The notes: a model not told the origin generated them from the sequence alone. 6,860 bases of DNA from Alphaproteobacteria bacterium (GCA_018895795.1 JAHINZ010000441.1:1-6860); one strand, 5' to 3'. Positions 1 through 6,155 are shown, counted from the first letter of the stretch. Translations and numbers: made by a program.

Positions 1-1422
1 GGCGCGGACGCCGGCAACACCCACATGGAGGCGTTCGACAATGCCAGCCTTGCTTTGGCCGCTGAGATGGACGGCGCCCGCGCCGCCATCCTGACCATGG
101 ACGCCCAAGCGGCCGAACGCGACAAGGCGACCGAGGCCCGGCTGCGCGGCGCCCAGACCCTTTCCACCATCCTGTGCGGCGGCATGGCGCTGGGCGCCTG
201 CGTCCTCGGCGCCGTGGTGATCGCCCTGACCCGCAAACGTCTGCTGCGCCCCTTGGCCATCCTCAGCGACTATATGGGCCGCCTGGCCCAGGGCGACTAC
301 GAGCGCGAGCCGCCGTTCGGCAAACGGTCCGATGAACTGGGCACGATGGCGCGCTCGATCGCCGTCTTCCGGGAGGCGGCCATCGAGCGCCGCCAAGCGC
401 GGGAAGCCCAGGAGGCCGATCGTGACGCGATGGAGGCCGAACGCCGTCAGAACGAGCAGGAGCGCGCGTCGACTGACACCGAACGCACACGGGTGGTGAG
501 TCGACTGGCCGAGGCGTTGGGCAAGCTGTCGGATGGCGACCTGACCTCACGGATCGAGACGCCTTTCCCACCCGCGTTCGAAGTGCTGCGCAGCGACTTC
601 AACAGCGCCATCGCGCGTCTTTCGACCGCGCTCGGCGCCATCGCCACCGGCGCGGCGTCGATGCAGAACGGTTCGGAGGAAATCGCCTCGGCCGCCGACG
701 ACTTGTCGCGCCGCACCGAACAGCAAGCGGCCAGCCTGGAACAGACCGCCGCCGCTCTGGACGAGATCGCCCAGACGGTGAACCGCTCGACGGCCGGCGC
801 CAAGGAAGCGGCGACCGCCGTCGCCAAGGCCAAGTCCGACGCCGAAAAGTCCGGTGAGGTCGTCAACCGCGCGGTCGCCGCGATGAGCGAGATCGAAAAT
901 TCGTCGACCCAGATCGGCCAGATCATCGGCGTCATCGACGAGATCGCCTTCCAGACCAACCTGCTGGCCCTCAATGCCGGCGTCGAAGCGGCTCGCGCCG
1001 GCGACTCGGGTCGGGGCTTCGCGGTCGTGGCCCAGGAGGTTCGAGCCCTGGCCCAAAGGTCGGCCGACGCGGCCAAGCAGATCAAGGGCCTGATCACCCA
1101 GTCGGGGGCCCAGGTCGCCGCGGGCGTCGACTTGGTCGGCCAGACCGGTCAGACCCTGCACAAGATCGTTCAGGAGGTCATTCGCGTCGACACCCTGGTC
1201 AATGACATCGCCAGGTCGGCCGAGGAACAGTCGGTCGGACTTCGCCAGGTCAATACGGCGGTCAACCACATGGACCAGGTCACGCAGCAGAACGCGGCCA
1301 TGGTCGAACAGACCACGGCGGCGACCCATTCCCTGCGCTCGGAGGCGATCGATCTGGCCCGTCAGGTCGCGGAGTTCAAGCTCGGGCCGGCGACGGTTTC
1401 CAACCTGCGCCGCGTCGCCTGA
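1..1422 (+). CDS. Methyl-accepting chemotaxis protein, 5' end outside window
   Basis: This is a membrane chemoreceptor that senses a ligand and controls the CheA kinase through CheW. The frame is open from base 1 (eight residues precede the Met at 25), so the start and probably the first membrane helix and most of the sensor domain lie outside the window. Numbering from Met25, a transmembrane segment lies at about residues 46-68. A HAMP domain follows (about 69-121), then a charged Glu/Arg-rich helix (about 120-155), a second HAMP-like unit (about 156-206, with the motif LSDGDLTSRI) and the long signalling coiled coil (about 207-453). The kinase-control tip is clear at 306-326 (EIAFQTNLLALNAGVEAARAG), with Gly in NAGVEAA as often seen in alphaproteobacteria. 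Glu/Gln-rich heptads near 231-248 and 400-437 are candidate methylation helices. The protein ends in LRRVA, with no CheR-binding pentapeptide of the NWETF type. The ligand cannot be told. Confidence 0.95.
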   Translation, partial: GADAGNTHMEAFDNASLALAAEMDGARAAILTMDAQAAERDKATEARLRGAQTLSTILCGGMALGACVLGAVVIALTRKRLLRPLAILSDYMGRLAQGDYEREPPFGKRSDELGTMARSIAVFREAAIERRQAREAQEADRDAMEAERRQNEQERASTDTERTRVVSRLAEALGKLSDGDLTSRIETPFPPAFEVLRSDFNSAIARLSTALGAIATGAASMQNGSEEIASAADDLSRRTEQQAASLEQTAAALDEIAQTVNRSTAGAKEAATAVAKAKSDAEKSGEVVNRAVAAMSEIENSSTQIGQIIGVIDEIAFQTNLLALNAGVEAARAGDSGRGFAVVAQEVRALAQRSADAAKQIKGLITQSGAQVAAGVDLVGQTGQTLHKIVQEVIRVDTLVNDIARSAEEQSVGLRQVNTAVNHMDQVTQQNAAMVEQTTAATHSLRSEAIDLARQVAEFKLGPATVSNLRRVA

Positions 1423-1461
1423 CACCGGGAGGGGCTACCCGAAATGAGCATAGTTCCGATA

Positions 1462-1467
1462 TATAAT
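1462..1467 (+). promoter_or_regulatory. Possible -10 box upstream of the porin gene
   Basis: An A/T-rich island in the 121-bp gap between the chemoreceptor and the porin contains a perfect TATAAT. It lies 76 bp before the porin start, which suits a promoter with a moderate 5' leader. The bases 17 bp upstream (CCGAAA) do not resemble a -35 box, so the assignment rests on the -10 match and local base composition only. Confidence 0.25.
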
Positions 1468-1543
1468 TCAGTGGCTTAACGGGAAATAAGTCAAGCCCGC
1501 CCATACTGACCCCAGAGAGATCCCACGACGGATCCAGGTCTAG

Positions 1544-2746
1544 ATGGTGCTGAAGATGAACTGCTCAAAGGCCTCGATCGGGGCGCTTATCGGCTGGGCT
1601 TGCAGCGCGGCGATGGTCGCCGCGACTCCGGCCCTGGCCCAGGACGCGCCGGCCCTGAAGCTGAGCCTGGACTATACCGCCGATGTCAGCGGCGTGGTCT
1701 CCGGCGGACTGGCCCAGCGCGGTCGTCTGCTGGACGACTTGCAGATCGGGGCGGATATCGACCTGGACAAGGCGCTGGGCTGGTCCGGCGCGACCGCCCA
1801 TGTGACCCTTATGAACAATGCGGGCGGCATCCCCAATGACGCCGCTGGCGCCTTGCAGGGCATAGACAATATCGAGGTCAGCCAGCAACGCGCACGGCTG
1901 TTCGAGGCCTGGATCCAGCAAGGCTTCGGCGGCGATCAGGGCTCGATCCTGGCGGGGCTGTACGACGTCAACAGCGAGTTCTACGCCAATGACAGCGCCG
2001 GCCTGCTGATCGCGCCCGCCTTCGGCATCGGCTCTGAACTGGCCGCCACCGGCCCCAATGGACCATCGATCTTTCCCTCCACCGCCTTGGCCGTGCGCCT
2101 GCGCTGGCAATCGGGAGAGGCGCGCTACGTCCAGGCCGCGGTCATCAACGCCCAGGCCGGCGTGCTGGGCGACCCCGGCGGGGTCAATCTGAGTTTCGAC
2201 AACGGGATCCTGGCCATCGCCGAAGCGGGCTGGACCTCGGTGAAGACCGGAAAGCTGGCGGTGGGCGCCTGGGCTTACAGCCAAAGCCAGGACGACTGGC
2301 GCGCCGTGACCCCGGCCGGCGATCCGGTCAAGCGGCGCGCCGGCGGCGTCTATCTCCTCGCGGAACGCCGACTGGCGGGCGAAGAGGACGGCCCCCGTCG
2401 CGTGACGGGCTTCGCCCGGCTCGGCGTCTCCGACGGCGCCACCTCGCCGTTCGAAGGCGGCTGGCAGGCCGGCGTCCTGATCGAACAACCCTTCGCCCAG
2501 CGGCCTCACAGCGCGCTCTCCCTGGGGGTCAATCAGGCCTTCATCACCGGCCGCGAACGCGCCAATGGCGTCGACGCGGGTCGTGATATCGGCCGCACCG
2601 AAACGGCCTTCGAGATCACCTATGCCGACAACCTGACCGAGCACCTGATCGTGCAGCCGGACCTGCAATACATCCTGCGACCCGCCGGTGACCGCAATAT
2701 CGACAACGCCCTGGTCGCCACCCTGAGGCTCAAGATCTCCTACTGA
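1544..2746 (+). CDS. OprB-family carbohydrate-type outer-membrane porin
   Basis: The product is a 400-residue outer-membrane beta-barrel that resembles the carbohydrate-selective porin OprB family, which lets sugars and other small solutes into the periplasm. The first 32 residues form a Sec signal peptide: Lys4 and Lys9, a hydrophobic stretch, then PALA before Gln33 as the likely cleavage site. The family core is visible around residues 121-190: LFEAWIQQ, a glycine-rich strand, then LAGLYDVNSEFYANDSAGL and a later FPSTALAVRLRW. The rest alternates short strands and turns, and the last residues LRLKISY end in an aromatic, as expected of the outer-membrane assembly signal. The start at 1544 has a weak AGGT six bases upstream. 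Met at 1556 is an alternative that would still leave a complete signal peptide. The substrate is inferred from the family only. The gene converges on the DUF2461 gene, with 7 bp between stops and no clear terminator. Confidence 0.88.
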   Translation: MVLKMNCSKASIGALIGWACSAAMVAATPALAQDAPALKLSLDYTADVSGVVSGGLAQRGRLLDDLQIGADIDLDKALGWSGATAHVTLMNNAGGIPNDAAGALQGIDNIEVSQQRARLFEAWIQQGFGGDQGSILAGLYDVNSEFYANDSAGLLIAPAFGIGSELAATGPNGPSIFPSTALAVRLRWQSGEARYVQAAVINAQAGVLGDPGGVNLSFDNGILAIAEAGWTSVKTGKLAVGAWAYSQSQDDWRAVTPAGDPVKRRAGGVYLLAERRLAGEEDGPRRVTGFARLGVSDGATSPFEGGWQAGVLIEQPFAQRPHSALSLGVNQAFITGRERANGVDAGRDIGRTETAFEITYADNLTEHLIVQPDLQYILRPAGDRNIDNALVATLRLKISY

Positions 2747-2753
2747 GGCGGAG

Positions 2754-3536
2754 CTAGGGTCGCAGCGCCTTCCAGCCGAACGTCAGCAGCGACTGGGCGT
2801 CGGCGGCGAAGTCAGCGATGAGCCGCGGCAGACCGGGTCCTGCGATCTCCGCGCCGGTCAGGTCGCGGCGGACCAGCCAGCGGGTGCGTTTCAACGCCGC
2901 CTCCAGCGGACCGCCGGCCTGGTCCTCGAACCCCTTGGGCATGCGCTTGACCGGATCGCCCGGCTCGATCGTCAAACCCTTGGCGGTCAGCGCCGTCTCG
3001 ACCGCCGCCCAGCCCTTGGGGTCGGCGACGATCCCGCGCCGGAAGGCGTCGATCTGCGGGCGCTCGGACAGATAGAACCCCGCCGCCGCGAAGGCGCCGC
3101 GACCGGCATAGCCGTCATCCGACCCCTGGGCGGACGGCAGGGTCGAGGGATCCAGCGGGTCGATGGTCTGGGGGTCAAAGGCCGGCGTCGCGCCGCCTTC
3201 CGGCTCGATATGCACATACAGCAGGCCCGGCGACATCTTCTGGCCGTCGCGCGTCAGGGTGGCCGAGACATGGGTCTTGTAGGGCTTCTTGTCCTTGGAG
3301 AACCGCACGTCGCGATGGATGCGGAACACGGTGTGCTTGGGATGCCCGGCCAGCGGCAGTCCCCTCGCCTCGAACGCCGCGTTCAAGGCCAGGATCAAGG
3401 CCAGAAGCGTCGGCTTGAGACCCTCGTCATAGGGCGCGCGGTTGGCGGTGAACCACGCGCGGTCGTTGTTGGCGGCGAGGCCCGTCAGGAAGGCCAGATC
3501 TGTGGCGGCGAAGCCGGTGAACGGAGCGTGAGTCAT
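2754..3536 (-). CDS. DUF2461 / TIGR02453 family protein
   Basis: The product is a 260-residue protein of the DUF2461 (TIGR02453) family, whose biochemical role is not known to me. The family signature is strong. An N-terminal FTGF...FLTGLAANNDRAWF segment (residues 6-29) leads to the hallmark basic motif FRIHRDVRFSKDKKPYKTHV (71-90), followed by LLYVHIEPEGG and, later, a GFYLSERPQIDAFR segment. About 30 residues (roughly 117-147, rich in Asp, Pro, Ser and Gly) sit between the LLYVHIEPEGG strand and GFYLSERP, where family members as I recall them have a much shorter loop. I chose the ATG at 3536 (MTHAPFTGF) because it begins where family homology begins. An in-frame ATG 15 codons upstream would add a stretch without family character. 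Neither start has a good ribosome-binding site. The protein has no signal peptide or membrane helix, so it is likely cytoplasmic. Confidence 0.85.
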   Translation of the reverse strand: MTHAPFTGFAATDLAFLTGLAANNDRAWFTANRAPYDEGLKPTLLALILALNAAFEARGLPLAGHPKHTVFRIHRDVRFSKDKKPYKTHVSATLTRDGQKMSPGLLYVHIEPEGGATPAFDPQTIDPLDPSTLPSAQGSDDGYAGRGAFAAAGFYLSERPQIDAFRRGIVADPKGWAAVETALTAKGLTIEPGDPVKRMPKGFEDQAGGPLEAALKRTRWLVRRDLTGAEIAGPGLPRLIADFAADAQSLLTFGWKALRP

Positions 3537-3565
3537 GGCGGCGAGGATAGCGGAGAAAGGCGCGC

Positions 3566-3608
3566 CCTGTCCTGCTGCCACAGACTGTCAGCAGCCTGCG
3601 TGGACAGG
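3566..3608. promoter_or_regulatory. Nested inverted repeat in a divergent intergenic region
   Basis: In the 157-bp gap between the divergent DUF2461 and SnoaL-like genes, CCTGTCC (3566-3572) is the exact reverse complement of GGACAGG (3602-3608). Inside it, CTGCTG (3572-3577) matches CAGCAG (3589-3594), and ACAG-A-CTGT (3580-3588) forms a small central dyad. The arms are interrupted by unequal spacers, so this could be an operator for a dimeric regulator or a structured 5' leader. The position, 30 bp upstream of the DUF2461 start codon and about 86 bp upstream of the SnoaL-like start, fits control of either gene. No known operator is recognised. Confidence 0.35.
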
Positions 3609-3693
3609 AACAAACACGAAACAAATGAGCTTGAACGATCGACGTTATCGGGGGAGGCTTGCGCGTCCCTACCCGCCCCTACAGGAGCCGATC

Positions 3694-4047
3694 ATGACTG
3701 TTCAAGACATCGCCGCCGACCTCGTCGCGCTGTGCAAGGCCGGAGATTTCGACACCCCCGGTCAGAAATACTGGGCTGACGACGTCGTCAGCCTCGAGGC
3801 CATGCCCGGCGACATGGCGCGCATGGCCGGCAAGGCGGCCGTCACCGGCAAGGGCGAGTGGTGGGCCGCCAATCACCAGGTGCACGGCGTCGAGGTGACC
3901 GGCCCCTACATCAACGGCGACCAGTTTGCGGTCGGCTTCAAGATGGAGGTGACGCCCAAATCGACCGGCGAGCGCATCACCATGGATGAGGTGGCCGTCT
4001 ATACCGTCCGCGACGGCAAGATCGTCGAGGAGAAGTTCTTCTATTGA
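3694..4047 (+). CDS. SnoaL-like / NTF2-fold small protein
   Basis: The product is a 117-residue soluble protein of the SnoaL-like (NTF2-superfamily) type: one alpha+beta cone-shaped domain that binds small molecules or forms dimers. It starts with an amphipathic helix (IAADLVALCKAGDF), then YWADDVVSLEAM, a helix with GKGEWWAANHQVHG, and three to four antiparallel strands (VEVTGPYINGDQFAVGFKMEV, ITMDEVAVYTV) ending in DGKIVEEKFFY. This order of secondary structure and the closing DGKIxEExFFY are typical of the family. The length also fits. A good AGGAG (3683-3687) lies six bases before the ATG at 3694 and decides this start over an upstream in-frame ATG at 3535. There is no signal peptide. The ligand or reaction cannot be read from the sequence; such proteins may be isomerases, hydrolases or non-catalytic. 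It is transcribed alone, divergently from the DUF2461 gene. Confidence 0.85.
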   Translation: MTVQDIAADLVALCKAGDFDTPGQKYWADDVVSLEAMPGDMARMAGKAAVTGKGEWWAANHQVHGVEVTGPYINGDQFAVGFKMEVTPKSTGERITMDEVAVYTVRDGKIVEEKFFY

Positions 4048-4072
4048 AGCCGAGGCGTGCGGCGGCCGAGGC

Positions 4073-4198
4073 TCAAGCTCGCGCGGCCGCGCGCTTCTTC
4101 GGCGGCGCCCTGTTGTCGGAGGCAACTGGGGTCGCGATGAACTTTCCGGAACGGTCTTCGCGCGTTCCGTGCACGGCCTTCCAGGCCACGTCGCGCAT
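4073..4198 (-). CDS. Small ORF downstream of the zeta-kinase remnant, probably start-damaged
   Basis: As it stands, an ATG at 4198 opens a 41-residue frame ending at the TGA at 4073. It begins MRDVAWKAVHGTREDRSGKF and ends in a Lys/Arg/Ala-rich tail. I do not recognise the family, but the helical, charged and non-repetitive composition looks like real protein. The same frame stays open upstream for 16 more codons (EFQKKKPLDRDAIAAA) to a TAG at 4247-4249, and those residues look continuous with the rest. Removing one base from GATAGG at 4246-4251 would turn this into GATGG, supplying an ATG directly in front of this frame and giving a protein of 58 residues. I therefore infer a gene whose original start has been lost. 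It may be the small partner of the zeta-type kinase. It converges on the SnoaL-like gene with 25 bp between stops. Confidence 0.4.
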   Translation of the reverse strand: MRDVAWKAVHGTREDRSGKFIATPVASDNRAPPKKRAAARA

Positions 4199-4220
4199 GG
4201 CGGCGGCGATGGCGTCTCGA

Positions 4221-4536
4221 TCAAGCGGTTTTTTCTTCTGAAACTCCTATCGGCCAGGGTCAGCTCGCCTTCACGACTGTCCCATATTTCCCGGGCATCG
4301 ACGAGAGGCTTGTAAAGCCTGTCCAGGTTGGCAAGCCCAACGGCGAAGCGGCGACGGACATCCGGCTCCGGAATGGCGTGCCCGCCCAGAGCGACGCGGC
4401 GCGCCACGCGGGCCAGCGAGGTCTCAACATCGGGCAGCCGGATATAGATCCACTCGACCGCATAGTCTCGGGCCCGCCAGACCTCGATCCAGGTCACATA
4501 GATCCGCGTCGATCGCGCCAGGTCACCTTCACACAA
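4221..4536 (-). pseudogene. C-terminal remnant of a zeta-toxin family P-loop kinase
   Basis: Zeta-toxin-like proteins are P-loop ATPases related to UDP-N-acetylglucosamine kinases and often belong to toxin-antitoxin loci. The minus-strand frame from 4536 to 4249 (96 codons) carries the distinctive second half of the family: RIYVTWIEVWRARDY, a hydrophobic strand WIYIRLPDVETSLARV, then RRVALGGHAIPEPDVRRRF, AVGLANLDRLYKPLVD and a shortened ending EIWDSREGELTLAD. The N-terminal half, including the Walker A loop, is missing. The place where it should be is occupied by the complete DUF1428 gene on the same strand. After LTLAD the frame runs on into antisense of the SnoaL-like gene, so its natural stop is also lost. 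Deleting one base near 4248 would restore a TGA at 4223-4221. The first possible start (TTG at 4536) has no credible ribosome-binding site. I call it a non-functional fragment, and the right boundary is approximate. Confidence 0.8.
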
Positions 4537-4556
4537 ACCGATGTTCTTGAAAAGTT

Positions 4557-4910
4557 CTACAGCTCCAGGAACGCCTCGAAGCCGCCGAAGATCATGCGCT
4601 TGCCGTCAAAGGGCATGTTGTCCATGTACGGCTTCATGCGCTCGTCAGCCATGACCTTGGCCATGACCGCGTCGCGTGAGGCCTTGTCGCTGTAGGTGAT
4701 CCAGGAAAACACCACGACCTCGTCATCCGTGGCCTGGACGGCGCGCGGGAACGAGGTGACTTCGCCATAGGGCGTGTCGTCGCCGAGGCATTCGACGTAG
4801 GACAGGGCGCCAAACTCCATCCAGATCTGGCCGCCCAGCTTGGCCATCTCCTTGTAGGCCGCGATCTTGGCCTTGGGCACGGCGAGCACGAAACCATCGA
4901 CATAGGCCAT
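4557..4910 (-). CDS. DUF1428 family protein (YbaA-like)
   Basis: The product is a 117-residue cytoplasmic protein of the DUF1428 family (E. coli YbaA type), which folds as a small dimeric alpha/beta-barrel-like domain of unknown function. The family pattern is complete: an opening MAYVDGFVLAVPKAKIAAYK, then EFGALSYVECLGDD, a strand VVVFSWITYSDKASRD, a helix VMAKVMADERMKP and the ending PFDGKRMIFGGFEAFLEL. Length matches the family. The start at 4910 is fixed by AGGAAGG at 4915-4921, four bases upstream, and by family homology; an ATG ten codons further upstream lacks both. It follows the nitroreductase gene by 83 bp on the same strand, so the two could be co-transcribed. The spacer shows no clear terminator and only weak promoter-like sequence. 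Its stop is followed within about 20 bp by the zeta-kinase remnant. Confidence 0.9.
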   Translation of the reverse strand: MAYVDGFVLAVPKAKIAAYKEMAKLGGQIWMEFGALSYVECLGDDTPYGEVTSFPRAVQATDDEVVVFSWITYSDKASRDAVMAKVMADERMKPYMDNMPFDGKRMIFGGFEAFLEL

Positions 4911-4993
4911 GGGGCCTTCCTTTCCTGGCTGATGAGACAAGGACGATCTCGGAGCGAAGGCTACGACAAGCCCGCGCGAAAATCTTCTGTCGG

Positions 4994-6073
4994 TCAGGCC
5001 GCAAGCACCGCCGACACCGGCCGACGCAGGGAGCGCGGCATGGCGGGCCCTTCACCGAAGCGGACGACCAGATCGGGCCGGCGAACGGGGTCGCCCAGCC
5101 AGGCGGCCAGTTCCACGCGCGTCGGCGGGTCCTCGACGGGCTGGTTGAGGAAGGCCAGTTTCAGCCCCCGCGCCGTGGCGGTCAGGGCGAAGCGGGTGAA
5201 GGCCCGCCCCATGGCCACCCAGCCGGCCGGATCGGCGGACGGTCCGGTGAACACCGCCGCGCCGGCGGTGTGGGCCATCTGGCCGGCGATCTTGTCGGCG
5301 GAACTCTTGACGGTGAACGCGAGGTCGAACATCCGCGAGCCCAGCCAGCGCGGCAGGGTCGGATTGCCCGAAGAGCGGGCGAACAGCCCGTCGCGCCGGG
5401 CCAAGGCCTCGGCGGCGTCGAAGCGGATCCAGGCCATCAGCTCGCGACGAAAGGCCGGATCGCCGACCTGGGCGTTGTCGCCCTCCACGATCAACGCGGT
5501 CAGCTCGCCCAGGCGGGGGCGGTCGGTGATCAGGCTCAGCGCCACCTCGGGCCCAGCGCTGGCCGCCAGGGCGTGGAGCGTCGCGGTCGCCACCGGGCGC
5601 GGATCATAGTCGCCCCGCGTCGAGGCCCGATGGGCGATGGCCGCGAACAGAGGATCGGCGGCCTGGCGACGCGGCGACAGCGTGACGGCGACGCCCTCGA
5701 CGGGACCCAGGAACCGCGCCTCCCCCGTCCAACCGTAGCCGGTGGCGGCCTGCAAAAGGGTCTCGGCGGCGCAGCCCAGGCTGACGAACAGGTGATGGTC
5801 GTCGGGATCGACCACCGGCGTGCGCCGCGACAGGTCCGGCTGGATGATCAGCTCGCGGTCCCGCGAGACAAACCGCCAGGGCTGGGTGTTGTGACCGCTC
5901 GCCGCCAGGGTGGCGGCATGGACCAACGCCTGGACCGGCAAGCCGGCCGCCGCGGACGCGTGCGGCAAGGCCCAGGTGGCGGCGACGGCGTCGGCATAGG
6001 CGTCGCCGCCCTCCCCGCAACTGGCCACGCCGATCAGGGGAAGCGCACCCAGCAAGGCGCGACGCGTGGTCAT
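4994..6073 (-). CDS. Acg-type FMN nitroreductase with Tat/lipoprotein leader
   Basis: The product is a 359-residue member of the nitroreductase superfamily in its Acg-like branch, flavin-binding proteins made of two degenerate nitroreductase halves. The family motif ASGHNTQPWRF (residues 58-68) is clear, followed by a HHLFVSLGCAAETLLQAA helix (93-110), HRASTRGDYDPRP (148-160) and, in the second half, SSADKIAGQMAHTAGAAVF and RGLKLAFLNQPVEDP. The physiological substrate is unknown. In mycobacteria, Acg itself is linked to dormancy and is thought to bind rather than turn over flavin. The N-terminus TTRRALLGALPLIGVASC has a twin-arginine motif at 4-5 and a lipobox-like VASC ending at Cys19. This suggests export in folded form with bound cofactor and possible anchoring as a lipoprotein. 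The ATG at 6073 is supported by AAGGAG at 6081-6086, seven bases upstream. The gene lies 82 bp downstream of thiC, beyond a hairpin, so it probably has its own promoter. Confidence 0.88.
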   Translation of the reverse strand: MTTRRALLGALPLIGVASCGEGGDAYADAVAATWALPHASAAAGLPVQALVHAATLAASGHNTQPWRFVSRDRELIIQPDLSRRTPVVDPDDHHLFVSLGCAAETLLQAATGYGWTGEARFLGPVEGVAVTLSPRRQAADPLFAAIAHRASTRGDYDPRPVATATLHALAASAGPEVALSLITDRPRLGELTALIVEGDNAQVGDPAFRRELMAWIRFDAAEALARRDGLFARSSGNPTLPRWLGSRMFDLAFTVKSSADKIAGQMAHTAGAAVFTGPSADPAGWVAMGRAFTRFALTATARGLKLAFLNQPVEDPPTRVELAAWLGDPVRRPDLVVRFGEGPAMPRSLRRPVSAVLAA

Positions 6074-6117
6074 CAGAGGGCTCCTTCAGAAATCCTATGA
6101 TGAGATCAATGCGCCAA

Positions 6118-6145
6118 CCTGGCCTTGAGACGGATCAAGGCCAGG
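6118..6145 (-). terminator. Perfect 11-bp hairpin after thiC
   Basis: CCTGGCCTTGA (6118-6128) and TCAAGGCCAGG (6135-6145) are exact reverse complements around a six-base loop. On the minus strand the hairpin begins 10 bp after the thiC stop codon. The bases after it (TTGGCGCATTG) contain only a short T run, so it is a weak intrinsic terminator by textbook standards. GC-rich alphaproteobacteria often have such tails. It may protect the thiC mRNA 3' end or reduce read-through into the nitroreductase gene. Confidence 0.6.
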
Positions 6146-6155
6146 CCAAGCGCCC

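Larger units (their letters stand above)
4048..4556. other. Degraded region between SnoaL-like and DUF1428 genes
   Basis: This 509-bp stretch has no intact full-length gene. It holds the small ORF (4073-4198, possibly from about 4250) and the zeta-kinase remnant (4221-4536), both on the minus strand. It also has a short direct repeat GCCGAGGC at 4049-4056 and 4065-4072, a 14-bp GC palindrome (4080-4093) lying within the small ORF, and a relatively A/T-rich patch at about 4531-4560 where the kinase homology stops and the DUF1428 gene ends. No terminal inverted repeats, target-site duplications or transposase remains are visible. Confidence 0.6.

Noticed and set aside
547..1425. Minus-strand open frame (292 codons) opposite the chemoreceptor
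   Set aside because: Its low-complexity Asp/Leu/Gly/Arg composition mirrors the coiled-coil codons of the chemoreceptor; no domain is recognisable.
1425..1443. Short inverted repeat CGGG...CCCG after the chemoreceptor stop as a terminator
   Set aside because: Only four base pairs with an eight-base loop and no T tract; too weak to call.
1565..2668. Long minus-strand open frame (367 codons) opposite the porin
   Set aside because: It is the mirror frame of a GC-rich coding sequence, with no family motifs or plausible ribosome-binding site; the porin on the plus strand has a signal peptide and family core.
3612..3652. Possible general-stress (EcfG-type) promoter before the SnoaL-like gene, GGAAC or GAAAC followed by CGTT
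   Set aside because: The spacings between the elements are too long (31 and 20 bases) compared with the roughly 16-17 expected, so the match is not convincing.
4080..4093. Perfect 14-bp palindrome CGCGCGGCCGCGCG
   Set aside because: It consists only of G and C, lies in the Lys/Arg/Ala codons at the end of the small ORF, and such palindromes are expected in DNA of this composition; it has no T tract to act as a terminator.
3679..4536. A single 285-codon minus-strand open frame starting at TTG 4536
   Set aside because: Only the first 96 codons resemble a protein family (zeta kinase). The rest has Arg/Pro-rich composition and lies antisense to the well-supported SnoaL-like gene, so the frame runs on by chance after losing its stop.
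5270..6100. Plus-strand open frame (276 codons) opposite the nitroreductase
   Set aside because: Gly/Arg/Gln-rich composition typical of a third-position GC shadow; the minus-strand nitroreductase has clear motifs and a Shine-Dalgarno sequence.
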